From the NCBI GenBank assembly GCA_028583405.1, contig CM053259.1:21553951-21617950 (forward strand): a DNA stretch of 64,000 bases, read 5' to 3'. Made by a program: the position numbers and the translations under genes. This stretch comes from Pogonophryne albipinna. Taxonomy: Eukaryota; Chordata; Actinopteri; Perciformes; Artedidraconidae. This document shows, piece by piece, positions 31,347 through 52,708 of this stretch. Under the pieces are notes generated by a model. It worked only from the letters and a program-made list of their open reading frames with translations. It was not told where the DNA came from and did no database searches. How positions within the stretch are numbered: the first letter of the stretch is position 1; every line of letters begins with the position of its first letter.

Positions 31347-31387
31347 CACACTCTCTCACACATTTTTGCAGATGCTGAGCCAGCTGT

Positions 31388-31388
<1 letters not shown>

Positions 31389-31476
<88 letters not shown>

Positions 31477-31525
31477 ATCAATGGGATTTATGTGTATAAA
31501 TAAAGGTTTGAAATGAAATGAAATG

Positions 31526-31560
<35 letters not shown>
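31389..31560. repeat. Two (AC)n tracts in the sesn2 3' UTR
   Basis: AC arrays at 31389-31473 and about 31529-31560, beginning 42 bp after the stop codon. If transcribed they give CA-repeat RNA, which is bound by hnRNP L in other genes. Confidence 0.9.
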
Positions 31561-31562
<2 letters not shown>

Positions 31563-31923
31563 CAGTGAATGTTTATGCATATCTTAAGTTCCAGTGTTAA
31601 TGTTTTGATGCTGCTTTGCGACTGATATTTAAAAATTGTTACTTATTTTGCACTGAAATCTATCAGGTTTTGTTTCCGTCTTTGAGCCTCAAGTGTTGTT
31701 GTGAATATCTTGCACATATTTCTGTCAGACAAAGACATATCTACAAGCTACTTGCCAGGTAGAATTAGGCCTGGTATAACTAAATTATCTTCATGATTCT
31801 ACTGTTTGACATATCTGTTCAAGCTAATAATGATCATACAGACTACTCATGCCTCAGTCCTCTCCGTCTGCAGCACACAGAGGCTGAAATCAAAACAGAC
31901 AAATAACTTGTATTTTTATGTAC

Positions 31924-31929
31924 AATAAA
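31924..31929 (+). other. Polyadenylation signal of sesn2
   Basis: AATAAA 578 bp after the stop codon, followed by a T-rich segment. Confidence 0.65.
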
Positions 31930-32489
31930 AAGTTACTTTGTTATCAAAATGAAAATGACTGTGTCTGGACATAATTTTCTGCCAAGAACAATTCAACAAA
32001 GCAAATACTCTACGTCTCTTTGTATTCTGATTTAACAAGCCCTTCACTGTGCATGTGTTGCAGCAGGAGTTCCGTTATCTCACCATAAGATGGAGACAAA
32101 GACTCAGAGAAATGTGAAAGGTCACCACAGTTAACTTTGCCAAGTCATTCTTCAAGATAGTTTGTAAAAGTGAGACCGACAATAGATGTGTCCTTTTTCT
32201 TGAGTTGAGGTTCAATGTAATATCCAAAGTCATATCAGTGTGAGACATGCTGGTAAAGCACACACAAGGGAATAGTCACTCTTGTACGCGGATATCACAC
32301 ATTTTGTTTAGTCTTCCTGTAGTTCACACTATTGAGTGCTTGTGTCGCCTATCACCCTGCCTGTCAGTCAAACATCGAGAGTGAAAATACCCAGACTGCA
32401 TCATCACCAGCTACTGCCGGTTTTCAGGGACTAACTTTCTGGTTTTTTAGCGTGATTAATGCAAACTCTTTATCAGAGTAATCTAATTC

Positions 32490-32499
32490 AACTTCCTCT
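32490..32499 (-). promoter_or_regulatory. Candidate PU.1/ETS site upstream of fgr
   Basis: The minus strand reads AAGAGGAAGT, matching the PU.1 (SPI1) core AGAGGAAGT. It is about 350 bp upstream of the probable fgr first exon. Mammalian fgr is expressed in myeloid cells, where PU.1 acts; the functional link is inference. Confidence 0.35.
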
Positions 32500-32829
32500 T
32501 CTTTGCGTTTTCTGCAAGGGTACCTGATAGCAGTCAACATTATTGTGAAAGGCAGTTTCAGGTTTGATCTTAAACGGCAATGTCCTTATATTTTGAAGGA
32601 GATTAAGTATACATAATTGAATAGGTTGTAAATGGGCGTTTCCATAATTTCTCGAAGGAAAAATAACAGTTAAAGTTATAATTTATTTTAAACATAAGTG
32701 AGTAGGTCTTGTACTGTCCACTACACGCGCTTTCCTCTGGGGTGGACTTCGTCGCGCGCTTGAAGTCCGCTCCCAAAGCCTTCCGGACGAGGCGCGCGCA
32801 CACTTCTTTTTCACTTGCTCGCGGCTTTT

Positions 32830-32908
32830 CACCCTGCTAGACACCGGACACCACTAACTCACATCGGGACGCCAGGATTCCCCGGAATAAAGACCTTTTT
32901 TTCGTCAG
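32830..32908 (+). other. fgr: Probable non-coding first exon of fgr
   Basis: A locally CpG-rich stretch (about 32720-32890, with GCGCGCGC) is followed by TCGTCAG|GTATGT, a good splice donor at 32909. No in-frame ATG precedes the donor. It lies upstream of fgr on the same strand with no other gene between. The 5' limit is a guess. Confidence 0.45.
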
Positions 32909-34460
32909 GTATGTCTCCTTTAATTATAATGTCTGAAATGGTAATACATATCAGTCTAACAGTCGTATAATTAGAAAACCTTTGCTTTGATGTCTTAATG
33001 CTTTACCAGCAAATAGGGAATTCCACAAATCTTGGTACATAGTTATGTAGTTTTCCATAATAACCTGTCAAATGGATTTTAGTTTTTTAATTTTTAACTG
33101 TTATCTTCTGTATGAGTGGAGGAAGTTGGTTCACACCTCAGTGAAAGAGACTGTAAATGTAACTAAGGTGGGTATAAGGTCACTGAATGACCACAGAACT
33201 TACAAAGATTGATTCTTTTCAGCAGACCACCACCCAAGGGCCCTCTCTACTTTTTTTCTTTTTTAGACAGACATCTGCTGACAGTTTACAGTGTTTTTAA
33301 AAATTGTGTAACATGTAAACTGTGAGATAAAAGGAAGTTTGGGTATTTTGCTTGTGAAAAGTTAATGCAGTGCGGCAACCAGTACTTCCACTCTTCATGG
33401 ACGGATACCACACAGGGGGATATTTAGAAATCAAACAGCCAACATTGCAATATTGAAAGAGTGGAACTTACCCAAGTTAAGTCAATGTCAGTGCTTTTTT
33501 TCAAGTGGAATATGACTATTTAAACAGTGATAGGCAAGGATGATCCATTATAAGGTTATAATAAGTTTATAGAACATTGATGAATTGAAAAGGTCAAAGG
33601 GTCAAATATATATCAGGTTGTGGCTGACAGCATCATCCAAATCAACTGGGTGGTTTTTGTTTGTAATTGTACTGAAGGCTGTATCTGACTTTGTTGAATT
33701 TGCTCTAATGGCAGAATATTCCTTTAGTGAATACCGGAAGCCACCTTGAGGGCAAGGCTGGATGTTTCCTGAACATGTCCCTCTATCTGAGGTGTTTCCG
33801 TGGCATTAGAGCAGTCAGTTTGTTAGTTTCTTCTTCACCATGACCTGCAGGGAGGTTTGCATACCCACTCCACCTTCCTCAAAGTCATCAACATCAATCT
33901 TTGTTTCACTACTGATTTCATGGGGGCTTGTGTCTGTGAAGCATTTGTCGTGGAATTTTGACGGTCGGATTGGGAAAAACGCGATTAGGCGGTCCAAGGC
34001 CGGACTTCATCACTTCCTGTTTCTTTACGAGGTCAGTTCCTGTCTTTAGCCTCAAGGCCAGGAAGGAAGGGGGTGTGGAGTTGTTTTTAGTTAGGGGGGT
34101 TAACATCGTCACACAGATTTCCCACCAAGCAGCTGAGGACAGTAATTGTGCTAGACGAGTTTTCTGATAGACAGGGTTGGATAGAGGCTGGATCTGTCAT
34201 TTCAGACAGACTTTCCCATCAGCCACTGGTGCAACCTGAGGAAGGCTCTTCTTCCTTTTGCACCCATATAAGCAAGCCCAATGTTAAAATGCTTAGAAAA
34301 ACAGACGCAATAACTTTATTCATTTAGGCCTTCCAACAAGCCACCTCTGTATCTGGAGGATATGGTGACTTCATGTGGAAACAGGACGTCCCAATGGCTG
34401 AGACACCTTTATTTTCCATTGCCCCCCCCCCTATCCAGTTTTTGTCCCGTTCCTTTCTTA

Positions 34461-34733
34461 GTGTGTGTGTGTGTGTGTGTGTGTATTTTCGATGTGTGTT
34501 GTGCGTTCGGTGACAGCTTGCTTCCCATTGTCCTATCATTCCTGCTCCACTCACCCTCTGCATCCTGTGAGGCTTCCTGCTAGTGAGGCAGAGAGTAGAA
34601 AAAAGAAAGGTAAGAGAAGACATGGTGAAATAAGAAAAGGGAAGGATTGGACAAAGTCTGGCAAGAACTTGTGTAAAAGTACAGTAAACTAAACCGATTT
34701 GAACAATCCTGTCTCTGAATTCAGAGAGAAACC

Positions 34734-34774
<41 letters not shown>
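34461..34774. repeat. Short (GT)n and (AC)n tracts in the fgr 5' intron
   Basis: GT repeat at 34461-34484 and AC repeat at 34735-34774, on opposite strands about 250 bp apart, with non-repetitive sequence between them. Confidence 0.9.
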
Positions 34775-34778
<4 letters not shown>

Positions 34779-35537
34779 AATTCCCCGCTGGGAGAAGCTT
34801 ATCTGCAGTCCACTGTGCAGGAAAGGGTGTGTCATTTGGATTTGGGTGTTTGAGAGTGTAACGATGGAGGGTGATGTTATTGTGATTTTTATACGAGTGC
34901 ACTATATATGCATGTTAATGATTTAGAGGTGATTTGCTTCCTTATATTGTTCTGGAGTACAACAATTGCAGTAAACTTTAAAGCAGTTATGGAAAGAAAC
35001 TAAGTATACATTAGCTGTATTTATGAATGTATAATTTAAGAGGGCGCTCCTGTTCTTTTTACTCCACTACTTTTATTTCAAACGCATGTATTTGCTGCTT
35101 TTGAGATTATTCTTCGCATCATAATGGCCCAATTATATAAACACTTAAAGCAGCCATCTCACATTCTGATTTTAAGTACACTTTGCTGATAATACTTCTA
35201 GAGTGAAACCCTTTTGAACATAGGATTTTTGTGATGGAGAGCCGTTTTACTACTTTTGAAAAAAGCATTAAGGGGAGATACTCCAAATACAAAACACAGC
35301 TGTGCATATCGTTTCAGGTTGTGAGATTTCTGACTCCAACCCAATACATAAAAGGTACATTTACTTTGAAGTACTCACAGCATTGCGATACTGTTAAAAA
35401 TTCCACAGTGACAACTCAAAAAACCCTGATCTTACCAAAGACAGTTTTCTTACGGTCAACCTTTTTGAGCAAAAGAGAAGTTTGTGAATTATTTTTGAAT
35501 GATATATCCAAACCAAGTAAACCTTTTTCTAACTATT

Positions 35538-35586
35538 TGTTCATCTAGGTGTCGTTAGAAACCTAGATGAACAGGTTTCTAACGAC
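35538..35586. repeat. Two interleaved perfect inverted repeats (A-B-A'-B')
   Basis: TGTTCATCTAGGT (35538-35550) pairs with ACCTAGATGAACA (35561-35573), and GTCGTTAGAAACC (35551-35563) pairs with GGTTTCTAACGAC (35574-35586). The two 13-bp pairings are interleaved and share three bases. Located in the fgr 5' intron. Confidence 0.9.
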
Positions 35587-36215
35587 CCCTCAGAAAGTGT
35601 CAATGACATGGCAAATATGCCTATTAATAATGATTAAGTAAACCTGATGCTGTGAAAAGGCATGTTGCTGCATATCACAAAGTAAAACCGCACTTCTCCC
35701 CACCAGAGGAAACTGCTTCTGTTTTCTCATGATGTATTCTGGCCTGCTGCTATAAAAGGGTTAGCAACCAGTCAGTGATGTGAAACAGTGTTTTGAAACT
35801 TCAGACTAATTGAATACTGGTATCTCTCTTAAATGAGTATGATTTGAAAAGTGTTTGTTTTTGGGGTGTACATTCGGCAAGATGCAAGCATTAATGGCCG
35901 TTGTATCATTAATAAATAATGATAGTGCTATTTGTATTGGTTTCTAGTTTGAAGAGGCAGCAAATGGCTCAACAATATGTGTGCATTACTGAGGAACAGT
36001 GATCAGTTTGTTCATTGTATTTATTTCCCTTATTTATGTATGCACGGATATCGCCTGCTCTCATAACTCACATTTCAAATTACATATGTTTGTTTTGCAA
36101 ACTGTGTCTAAAGGTTGTTGGTTGGTTTCAATCTGCAAAGAGGAACTCGCACTGTTCTTCTTAAATTACTTTAGTGTCATTTCAGTATGCGTGCTAATTG
36201 ATCATGCAACCCCAA

Positions 36216-36220
<5 letters not shown>

Positions 36221-36269
<49 letters not shown>
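36221..36269. repeat. (CA)n microsatellite, 49 bp
   Basis: Uninterrupted CA array in the fgr 5' intron. Confidence 0.95.
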
Positions 36270-36272
<3 letters not shown>

Positions 36273-37758
36273 TGTAGCAACTTGAAGTTTGTGGCTGATT
36301 TGAAGGGAAACCCAGATTGTTATCATAGACTTGTTGATGTGGAGACTCTCCTCCATGGCAGGTTATAAACCAGTTAGGTGCACAGTAGCACATGTTCCGG
36401 TCCGTGCTTGATTGGTGAAGCCTTCGTCCAGTTGGCCGTGTTCCCGGCTGTGTGTGTGACTTTATGTATAAACACTCGGGTCAACTGAACGATCAGCTGC
36501 TAGTTCAGCTTCACTCTGCAGAGAGGAAGACAAACATTTGATCAACAGGAACCCAACGGAGAACAATGACTGTACGGCCTTCAGCAAACTAATGTGTTTG
36601 TGTCGGTTTGTGTTTGTGCGTCTACCAGTGCAAGGAAGGACACTTGAAATTGTAAAAGGTTCCAGATTGCTAGTTCCCCTGTTTAATTTAAAAGTAATGT
36701 TACCTTTCCCTGGTTCATCAAAGTGACGTAAGGGTTCCTTTTGATGACTTTGTTTTAAACTGGGCCAAGAAGCTAAAAAGTCCTAAAACAACCTAGAACC
36801 AGGCAGTAAAGACATTTAAAACAGATTCATTTCAGACTTTTATTAGAAATCCTCCAATATACATCGAAGATTGGACCAGAGAAACACTGTGAATGATCTA
36901 CATACAGAATTGTACCAAAAGATGATGTATTCATGACCCTTCACAGGAATCACCAATACCCGTGACTTTGATCATTATCAAATTCATGTTGTAATTTAAT
37001 TATGTAACTCCATGTTATGCAGCTGATCCTTTCTGTGTTCACCAGCTTATTTTAGAGAAGCAGAAGATGAAGAGACGACAGAGAAGGCAGAGGTGAGATG
37101 AAGATGAAAGGCACTTCTCTCTTTTAAAAACTCATCAAAGTGAAGAAAGTCAGCAGCTTCGGTCCAGTGGAGAGTAGAGAGAGAGAGCGAGAGAGAGTTG
37201 GAGGGGTTGGGGGAGAGAAAAACAGCTCACAAAAAAAAGGTGTGTGTGTATTCTCTGTCCTCAGTTTCCAGGAAAAAGGGGGAGCGATCAGGAGGGTGGA
37301 CAGGAAACTCTAACAGGGCTTACTTCCTGTAGCTCTCCTGATGGCCGACCTGATAGTGAATCTGTGTGTGTGTGTGTGTGCGCTTGTGTAACATTGTTGC
37401 ATATTTTGCTTTGGCCTTTCCTTGATGTTGCCCATAATAGCCGTTGTTGGTTTTAAGACTGAGAGGAGTTTCAGGGGGATTTGTGGATGGGATCAACCTG
37501 TCGCTGTTCACTGGGAGCTCTGCTGTTTTTTTTTAATGAAAGTGAATTACTCATGTTTTTTTGTCGCTCCCTGCCATAACCTTTATTGTTCTTCCTCTGT
37601 GAGACTTCCCTCACATTCCTCAGGGGGGGGGGCTGGAGTTTAGTCAGATTGAAAGGTTGCCAGTTTGAATCCGAGGGCCACTCAGCTGCCAGATTATTGT
37701 ATTATAACACTAATGCAGTCAAATACAACAAGCCTGCAATACATTCTATCTGCATTAA

Positions 37759-38040
37759 AGGTGGGGTAGGTAATTTTGGAGAAACCAGCTGGAGTGCGCT
37801 AGAATTTGAAAATACACAGCAGGAAAAAATCTGCCACTTCCTTAGAGAGCCCCTCCTCCAACACACACGAATGCGCACATGACCAATGAGGGCACGAGAT
37901 AAGTTTGTGCACAGATGGAAGGCTGACAGGCAGGTAGGCCATCCAGTTACTTTAGCCGGGCCGGCTCAGATGATTGGTCGTGCTTTTTACAGTACCACGG
38001 CTTCCACAAATGTATTTGAGTTATAGTCAGTTCTGAGGCT
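37759..38040. mobile_element. Partial TTAA-type MITE, relative of the element at 41462
   Basis: Begins after TTAA (37755-37758) with AGGTGGGGTAGGTAATTTT then GAGAAACCAGCT, close to the left end of the 41462 element. Inside, a stretch at about 37890-37935 (GGGCACGAGATAAGTTTGTG, then GGAAGGCTGACAGGCAGG) is the reverse complement of 41670-41720 in that element. No matching right terminus or second TTAA end was found; the right limit is approximate. Confidence 0.6.
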
Positions 38041-38934
38041 CCTGCGTGTGCTGTTGGATTGCAATAGACAGACAGAGAGATGTTTCTAACATCAGTTACA
38101 ATGAATTATTAAACATTAGAAACTATAACCTCAGAAGAAACCATAAAGTTTAATCTGCGGGTGCAATTTAAAATCATTCACAGTATTGGTGAATCTGCCA
38201 ATCATTTTAATGCCTATGCTAATCACAATCATATGCTAATCACAATTTCCTTCCAGAAATCTTATCTTGTTCAACCAGCTGTCCAAAACCTAAATACCTA
38301 CTATAGAATAAGAACTTTTAATATATAATATATTTTGCTTGCATATTCTGATTCTCTCAAACAGTTAAAAAAAGAAGATCATTATGACATTCTTGACTGT
38401 GGGTTTTATTGCAGGGCTGTTTCATCGACTGTGTTAAACAGACTTAAACCGCATGGTAATAAGGGAGTTTTTGGGGTCATTTATTTGCAGCTGGTCAGAG
38501 TTGGGCATGATTTCCTGTTTGTGTATGCTGGCTCTTTCTGTAGATCCATTTTTACTGTACGAGTGGTTTCAGCATTCTCATCTAACTCTTGGATGAAAAA
38601 AAAGTATTACCTAGTTTAAGGTATCAAACCTTTGCTGTAGCTAGTAATAAACAGTTGACTGGCAGTACGCATGTTTGTTTCCTGAGGAACAATGCCAAAT
38701 GTTTTCGTCCTCCAATTAAAACGTTTTACCGTCTTTTCTGTATACTCTCCTTAATGCTGATTTGTCAGCAAGCTCTTTCTATGCAAAGAGGTTCACCCTA
38801 AACTGGAAGTCAGGATTGCGTACATGTGTGCACATCTACAGGATGATCTTTGTGAAACACATTTCACATTTTCAGTGACTGTCACTTTGTGCCAGTTACA
38901 TCTGTCTAATGATGACATTCACAGGTCTGTTTCA

Positions 38935-39102
<168 letters not shown>

Positions 39103-39393
39103 GTTCATGTACACAGAGCTGTTGACCAGAGTACCCCTTCTCGAAACTGCAAAAAGGGAAGTGGCTTACCTCCACATCTCTCTTTGTCTTTGCTTATTTC
39201 AAGCTGTCTCTCTGTCAGTTTTTTTGTAGCTGTCTCTGTCTCTCTCTTCACACGCATCTCTTTATTCATGCTTTAACGCTCTTGAGCATTTCTCTCAGAT
39301 TCTCAAAAACCTTCTTCTTCCCAGGTTTTCTGCCACTCATCTTCTCTCTCATTCAGCTTCTTGTCCCTCACCACTTCCCTCTTATTTCCCCAG

Positions 39394-39437
39394 TGGAGAT
39401 GGTGATTGACAGATGATCTGATAGAGGACAACATCAG
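39394..39437 (+). other. fgr: Possible second non-coding exon of fgr
   Basis: A 44-nt segment between a good acceptor (TTATTTCCCCAG, ending 39393) and a good donor (ATCAG|GTGAGA). Short 5' UTR exons are common in Src-family genes. Only splice signals support it; transcript evidence is absent. Confidence 0.3.
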
Positions 39438-40788
39438 GTGAGAAAAAAAAGTTGACTTCTCCTTCCGGCCTTACCTCCAACCTCCATTTCTTCCTCCTCC
39501 CGCTTGAGGGAAGTAGTTTGTTACTTCTCTCTTAACACTTCTCTTAAGTTAATTGACCACCTGCATGTTGTTGATGTGTGATACTTTCACTTTCTGTCAG
39601 TCTGTGTTTGAAGTCTTGACAGGAACTAGTAAAGATGATCAGTTCACAATGTTTTCGTTTTTTAATATTTACATTTTCAATCCTCTCATAATCCTGATTC
39701 TTTTATTTTGTTAAGAAGTGGTTGTCATAGTATCTTAAGTCATTGAATCATTATTGTACTAAAGGGGAGACACCATTTTAAACATTATTTCAGCTTACTT
39801 GTTACAAGGAGTGCTGCTCAGCCTGAAGTTGTATATTCAGTTGTTATTTCTTCTGTGACTAAAGGAGATTTCCAATATGTAAACAAATGAATACCCCATA
39901 GGAGCTAAACCTTTAGTGACCTGGCTGACGCGCTGTACCGTGTGGATAAGAAACTGTATGTTTTGTTGCCTCAATGAAGAATTAACAGGCTTGTCTTCGG
40001 TTGCAGCATAATACAATCGGTTTATTTTCTTCTCGTAGCAAGTCCATACCCATTCATATTCCATTAATTTAACAAATCGAACAGTACCTACAAAACACTC
40101 ACACACAGAGGTCAAAAACAATATGCTCTTCCGGGGTCAAACACAGCCAATGATGTGATACGACACACCCTAAATGCCTGTACCCTAGGTGATAGGACAG
40201 CGACACACGTTGGCACACACAGTAAATAACACCATCGTCTCTGACACCTGTCATCAGGGTTACTGCGGCTTGGGATTGTGATTTGACAGAAAGATGTTGT
40301 TCTGAACTGGAAATATGGGTTTTGAAAAGTGGTCAGGTTAAAGATGTTATTTGGTTGCATTGTGGGAAATGTAGGATCCGAGTATCATTATACACGGGTT
40401 AATTCGTTTCTATTATCAATAAACCTTAGGGTGTTATCTCTGAAAACAGAACATATTGTTACTTAAGATTATTATATTAAGGTAAAATAAGATAAGAGAA
40501 ACTAAATTCATATCTATTGGCAACACAAATATGGTACATGGTACAAAGATAGTGCAGTAAGAAACATGCTGTGCAATAATAGAAACATATATATAAAAAA
40601 TTTTTTTTTCAACAACAGTAAATCAGTTGAATGCTCCCTGTAGATGTATATTTATAAAGAATTTGCTATAACAAACAGCCTACAGCACCAGGCAGCAATG
40701 ACATTGACATTTACATAGTGAGAAATAGTTGTAGAGTGTTTGTTTAACTCTGCTTGCTTTCGCAGACGCTGTCTCCGTGCTGGTTATT

Positions 40789-49025
<8,237 letters not shown>

Positions 49026-50930
49026 CCGCATAACGCGCAGGACAGATGTGGAGCAATAAACGGACAAACAGAGAGACAGACAGATGTGGACGTATTACAT
49101 GCAGATACACTGATATGCCTTCGTTGTATTTGTACCACACTTATTGTACATGCACACATATTAAGATACATATCATTGCCTTGTTCTATTGTTTTAAAGA
49201 CAGTTTCCTCCTTTTTGATTATTGATCACTGCAGCTTGAGGAACGATCAGCCAACCACGTTGAAGCGTCGGAGCTCTGCTGATCAGACCTCACAGTAATG
49301 TTGCTTTACTCTGTAACCATGACAACAAGGAACAGAAAGAAGAAGTAGCTGGTTGAGGGGGGGGGAGTCGAGTTGGTACATGATGTGTTCAGCTGCCATA
49401 TATGTGCATTGTGCAGATCCTTCTGATTCCTCTGAAGAAACGTGTAGTAGGGCAACTGTTTGATAAATATATGGATCCATAAAAGGTAAAAGCTGCAACA
49501 GGTTTCAGAAAACAGGAAGTGAACCCTGTGACGTGGGACGTACAGCGGCAAAAGATTAGTTAACTAGTCGATTTGCGCATCAACAAATGAGTAATTGCCA
49601 ACCATTTTGCCAATCAAAAAATCTTTATTTTAGACACTGCTGTTTTCAGTTTCTAAAATATGGAGACTGCTTTTCTCAGTTTTACTTAATGTTAAAATGA
49701 ATATGATTGGGTTTGGGAAAAACAGTCTACCACTCAGCCTGTCTCACACTCAGCCTGTCTCACACTCAGCCTGTCTCACACTCAGCCTGTCTCACATTCA
49801 GCCGGTCTCACACTCAGCATGACATTTAAATACTTCACCTTGGACAGAGACAAATGGGTTGGACATTTTTTACTATTGTGACATAATAATCAACAGGTAA
49901 ATTGAAAACGAAAGTCTTTAGTTGCCGCATTACTGTAAGGTATTTTATGTACACAGACATTTGAGGTTAAATAAAATTCCTCCTCAAACCGTAATCTGAC
50001 TAATAAATAAAAAAGCTTTTGAACTAATCCATGTCAATCTCCTGAAAGAGGGAACTGATTTGCAACTGTGCCTTAAAGTGGTCAAAATATGGATCTGCGT
50101 TGCCTTCAATACTATGTTAGTAAAGTCTGAGAGGAGAGGTGGGAAGGACTGCTTTTTGTTTTTCTGATCATATTAGAATTTTGTAAGAACTGTCTCTTTT
50201 GCTGTTTAATTTAATGCAGATAGGTCTGTGCATCACAAAGACTTTTATATCTAGTTACCATGTAGTTTTCATCCATTGGGAAGGCAGAATGAAATGTTAC
50301 ACGTAAAGGGAATGATCAATGTCCCTGGACAGACAGGGTTTCAAATATGTTATTTGACAAGAGTGTAACCTTTATGTGATTTTATGAGATGCCCCTGTCA
50401 TGTTATTGTAATAAAGATGAAATATCTTTACTGGGTTAATTAATGTCTCTTTTTCTGTGTGTTTTTGGACATTTACGTTTTCTGGTTTGATGCTTCCTCC
50501 TTAGATGTCAAAGAAAGATGCCATCACATTGCAATATACAAAGAGGAATAACACTTTCCTTTGGTCTGCATTTACATTTGTATTATCCTTTTTAGTATTT
50601 TCATGAAGTAACATTTGAAAGCTTGTGTGAGGATTTATTCTTCAGTTTTGTGCTTTAAGGAAACAACAATATGTACAAAAGGTAAGTTATAAATACATTT
50701 TTTTGTCCCTTGAGGCAATTTAGTATAGACCACGTGTAAATACATTTTTAACTTTAGGTTTTATAATAAAATATAATTAGTCTCTATTCCATCCCTTTCA
50801 GTGGCAGTTCCTCCCACTGTTGTCTGTGTATCTCTCTCTCTTCCTCATTAACGCATGCTCTCTTTCAGTTGTAAGTAAACTACTGTTCCCACAATTCCAC
50901 AAGTGTAAAGTGAGGCCAGCTACGGGTGCC
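49026..50930. other. fgr 3' UTR and downstream intergenic sequence
   Basis: AATAAA occurs 30 bp after the stop (49055-49060), and again at 50410-50415 followed by a GT/T-rich segment; the latter is the better candidate for a long 3' UTR. A 16-bp minisatellite lies at 49731-49819. No other gene is seen. Confidence 0.5.
49731..49819. repeat. Minisatellite, 16-bp unit CTCAGCCTGTCTCACA
   Basis: About five and a half copies with two variant units near the end. The same unit recurs at 52443. Confidence 0.9.
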
Positions 50931-51179
50931 CGGATGGCTTTGACAGTCAGGCACGTTGGAGAGGAACAGCGGAGACTGGGGCGCACGAGAGACAGAGAGC
51001 TGGAATTGCAGAGGCAGAGACGCACACTGTGTTCGCCTCCCGCATACCGTGGAGTCCCGTGCCTGTCACCAAAACCGAAGCACAGGGCTCGAGCGCGGTA
51101 ATGTCTGCACTTTATTTGCGGACAAGACTGTGAAGCAACCTCCGAGCTCTCTATTATTTAATATTTTTCCCTCCTTTTG

Positions 51180-51473
51180 TGTTTTGCTTTCCCATCTTTG
51201 TGGGTGCAGAGATTGGTGTGAGCGAGAGGAGCGGTTTTTCCATTGAGCCATTCGAGACGGTTGCGCGAGACAGCAGGACGAGACGTTTACATTGGTTTGG
51301 GAGGAGGGCTGTCTGGGGAGACCAGATGAAGGGGACATGCTGACGGCTGCAGCGGCTCCGTGACCCGGGAGAGGACCGGAGCAGCGTCACCGACCGCCGC
51401 GCGAGCCAGCGTTGACACCGCAACAGCGCGAGCATCCAGCGCGAGCCCCCAGACTCTCTCTCTCTCTCCCTTG
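51180..51473 (+). other. Probable non-coding first exon within a CpG-rich promoter
   Basis: The region from about 50930 to 51620 is the most CpG-rich in this part of the window (for example GACCGCCGCGCGAGCC). It ends in a (CT)n run and CCCTTG|GTGAGTGCG, a strong donor at 51474. No ORF with a family match precedes the donor. I infer a 5' UTR exon of the + strand gene whose coding part starts at 63767. The 5' limit is a guess. Confidence 0.5.
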
Positions 51474-51854
51474 GTGAGTGCGCGTGCAGCATCTTGTGTA
51501 CACAACATAAAAAAATTAGCCTAGTGTCCGCTCAGCCAGTTGTGCTGCGCACCTCTGACTACGTTTCCTTTTTGAGTTTTTACATTAACCTCGTCGCTGC
51601 CAACGACGGACTGAGCTCTGCATTCGTGCTGCTGGGTCATCTTTACTGTGGGCATGCAGCGTGTGTGGTGGGGTTTTAAATGATGATCTTCAAAACACAC
51701 ATATAATGTCTTTAAATGTTCGCGTAATGAAGCTTGAGTATCCCGCCTGTAATTTATATGTGAGTTTTGGCAATATCCTAAGCACTTATTAGCCTCATTA
51801 CAGCATCATTGATACAGTAAAGGCAGAGCAACAGTATATAGTACCTCAGGTACT

Positions 51855-51855
<1 letters not shown>

Positions 51856-51919
<64 letters not shown>
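51856..51919. repeat. (AC)n microsatellite, 64 bp
   Basis: Uninterrupted AC array. Confidence 0.96.
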
Positions 51920-51922
<3 letters not shown>

Positions 51923-52414
51923 TTATTTATTTGCTGTCTCAATATCTCTGTGGGGGACTTTTCATAGACTGAATTTACATGCCAGTGACATATACCAGAG
52001 GGTTGACTGTGAGCCCAGCTCCTGGTGATGGACAGGTGTTTGCTTTTAGTATAAACAGGAGACACCAAGAGTCCCGGTGAGCATCCGTCCAGCCGCAGGG
52101 TTTCCATCCCGGCAGCCCGCCTGTGCTGAGTTGTCAGGGCAGTTACAGGCAGGACACAGCAGCAGCACATCCTGCAGTGGCAACAGGGCTTGAGAGACAA
52201 GGCGTACTCATGGTGGTGATTATCAGCTCTTGTCTGGGAGGGGGGGGGGGGGACAAAGGGAGAAAGAGTGCATGAGAAACTGAAGGAGAGCAGAGGGAGA
52301 GAGAAGTCAATGTCGATGTCTGGGCAGTGACAGTTCGTTATTTAAGGGGCCCCTCAGAGACGTGCACAGGCTGCCCTAGTGCAGGTGCCGTTAGTATGCA
52401 GAGTGATGCTCTCC

Positions 52415-52492
52415 CTGTCTGTCTGTCCGTCTGTCTGTCTACCACTCAGCCTGTCTCACACTCAGACTGTCTCACACTCAGCCTGTCTCACT
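52415..52492. repeat. (CTGT)n joined to the 16-bp CTCAGCCTGTCTCACA minisatellite
   Basis: A CTGT-rich run at 52415-52440 passes directly into three copies of the same 16-bp unit seen at 49731. The first 29 bases of the two arrays (49725 and 52437) are identical. Confidence 0.85.
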
Positions 52493-52646
52493 CTCTGAGT
52501 GGCTCAGCTGAAGACTGAGTTTCTTTTTTGGCAGGTCCACTTGGACATAATGAATAATTTCAGCCTTCTGAATGCTGGAATGAAAAGCGAATGGCCTTAC
52601 CTTGGCATGCAATCACTGTCTGTCAGTCTTGTCTTGAGTGCATGGC

Positions 52647-52648
<2 letters not shown>

Positions 52649-52706
<58 letters not shown>
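52649..52706. repeat. (TG)n microsatellite, 58 bp
   Basis: Uninterrupted TG array, followed by GAGTGTGAG and more short TG. Confidence 0.95.

Positions 52707-52708
<2 letters not shown>

Noticed and set aside
37629..37680. tRNA-like or SINE B box (GGTTGCCAGTTTGAATCC)
   Set aside because: The B-box-like sequence is present but the A box is too poor to call a SINE with confidence.
49731..49819. CRISPR-like array
   Set aside because: Head-to-tail 16-bp units without spacers in a vertebrate genome: a minisatellite.
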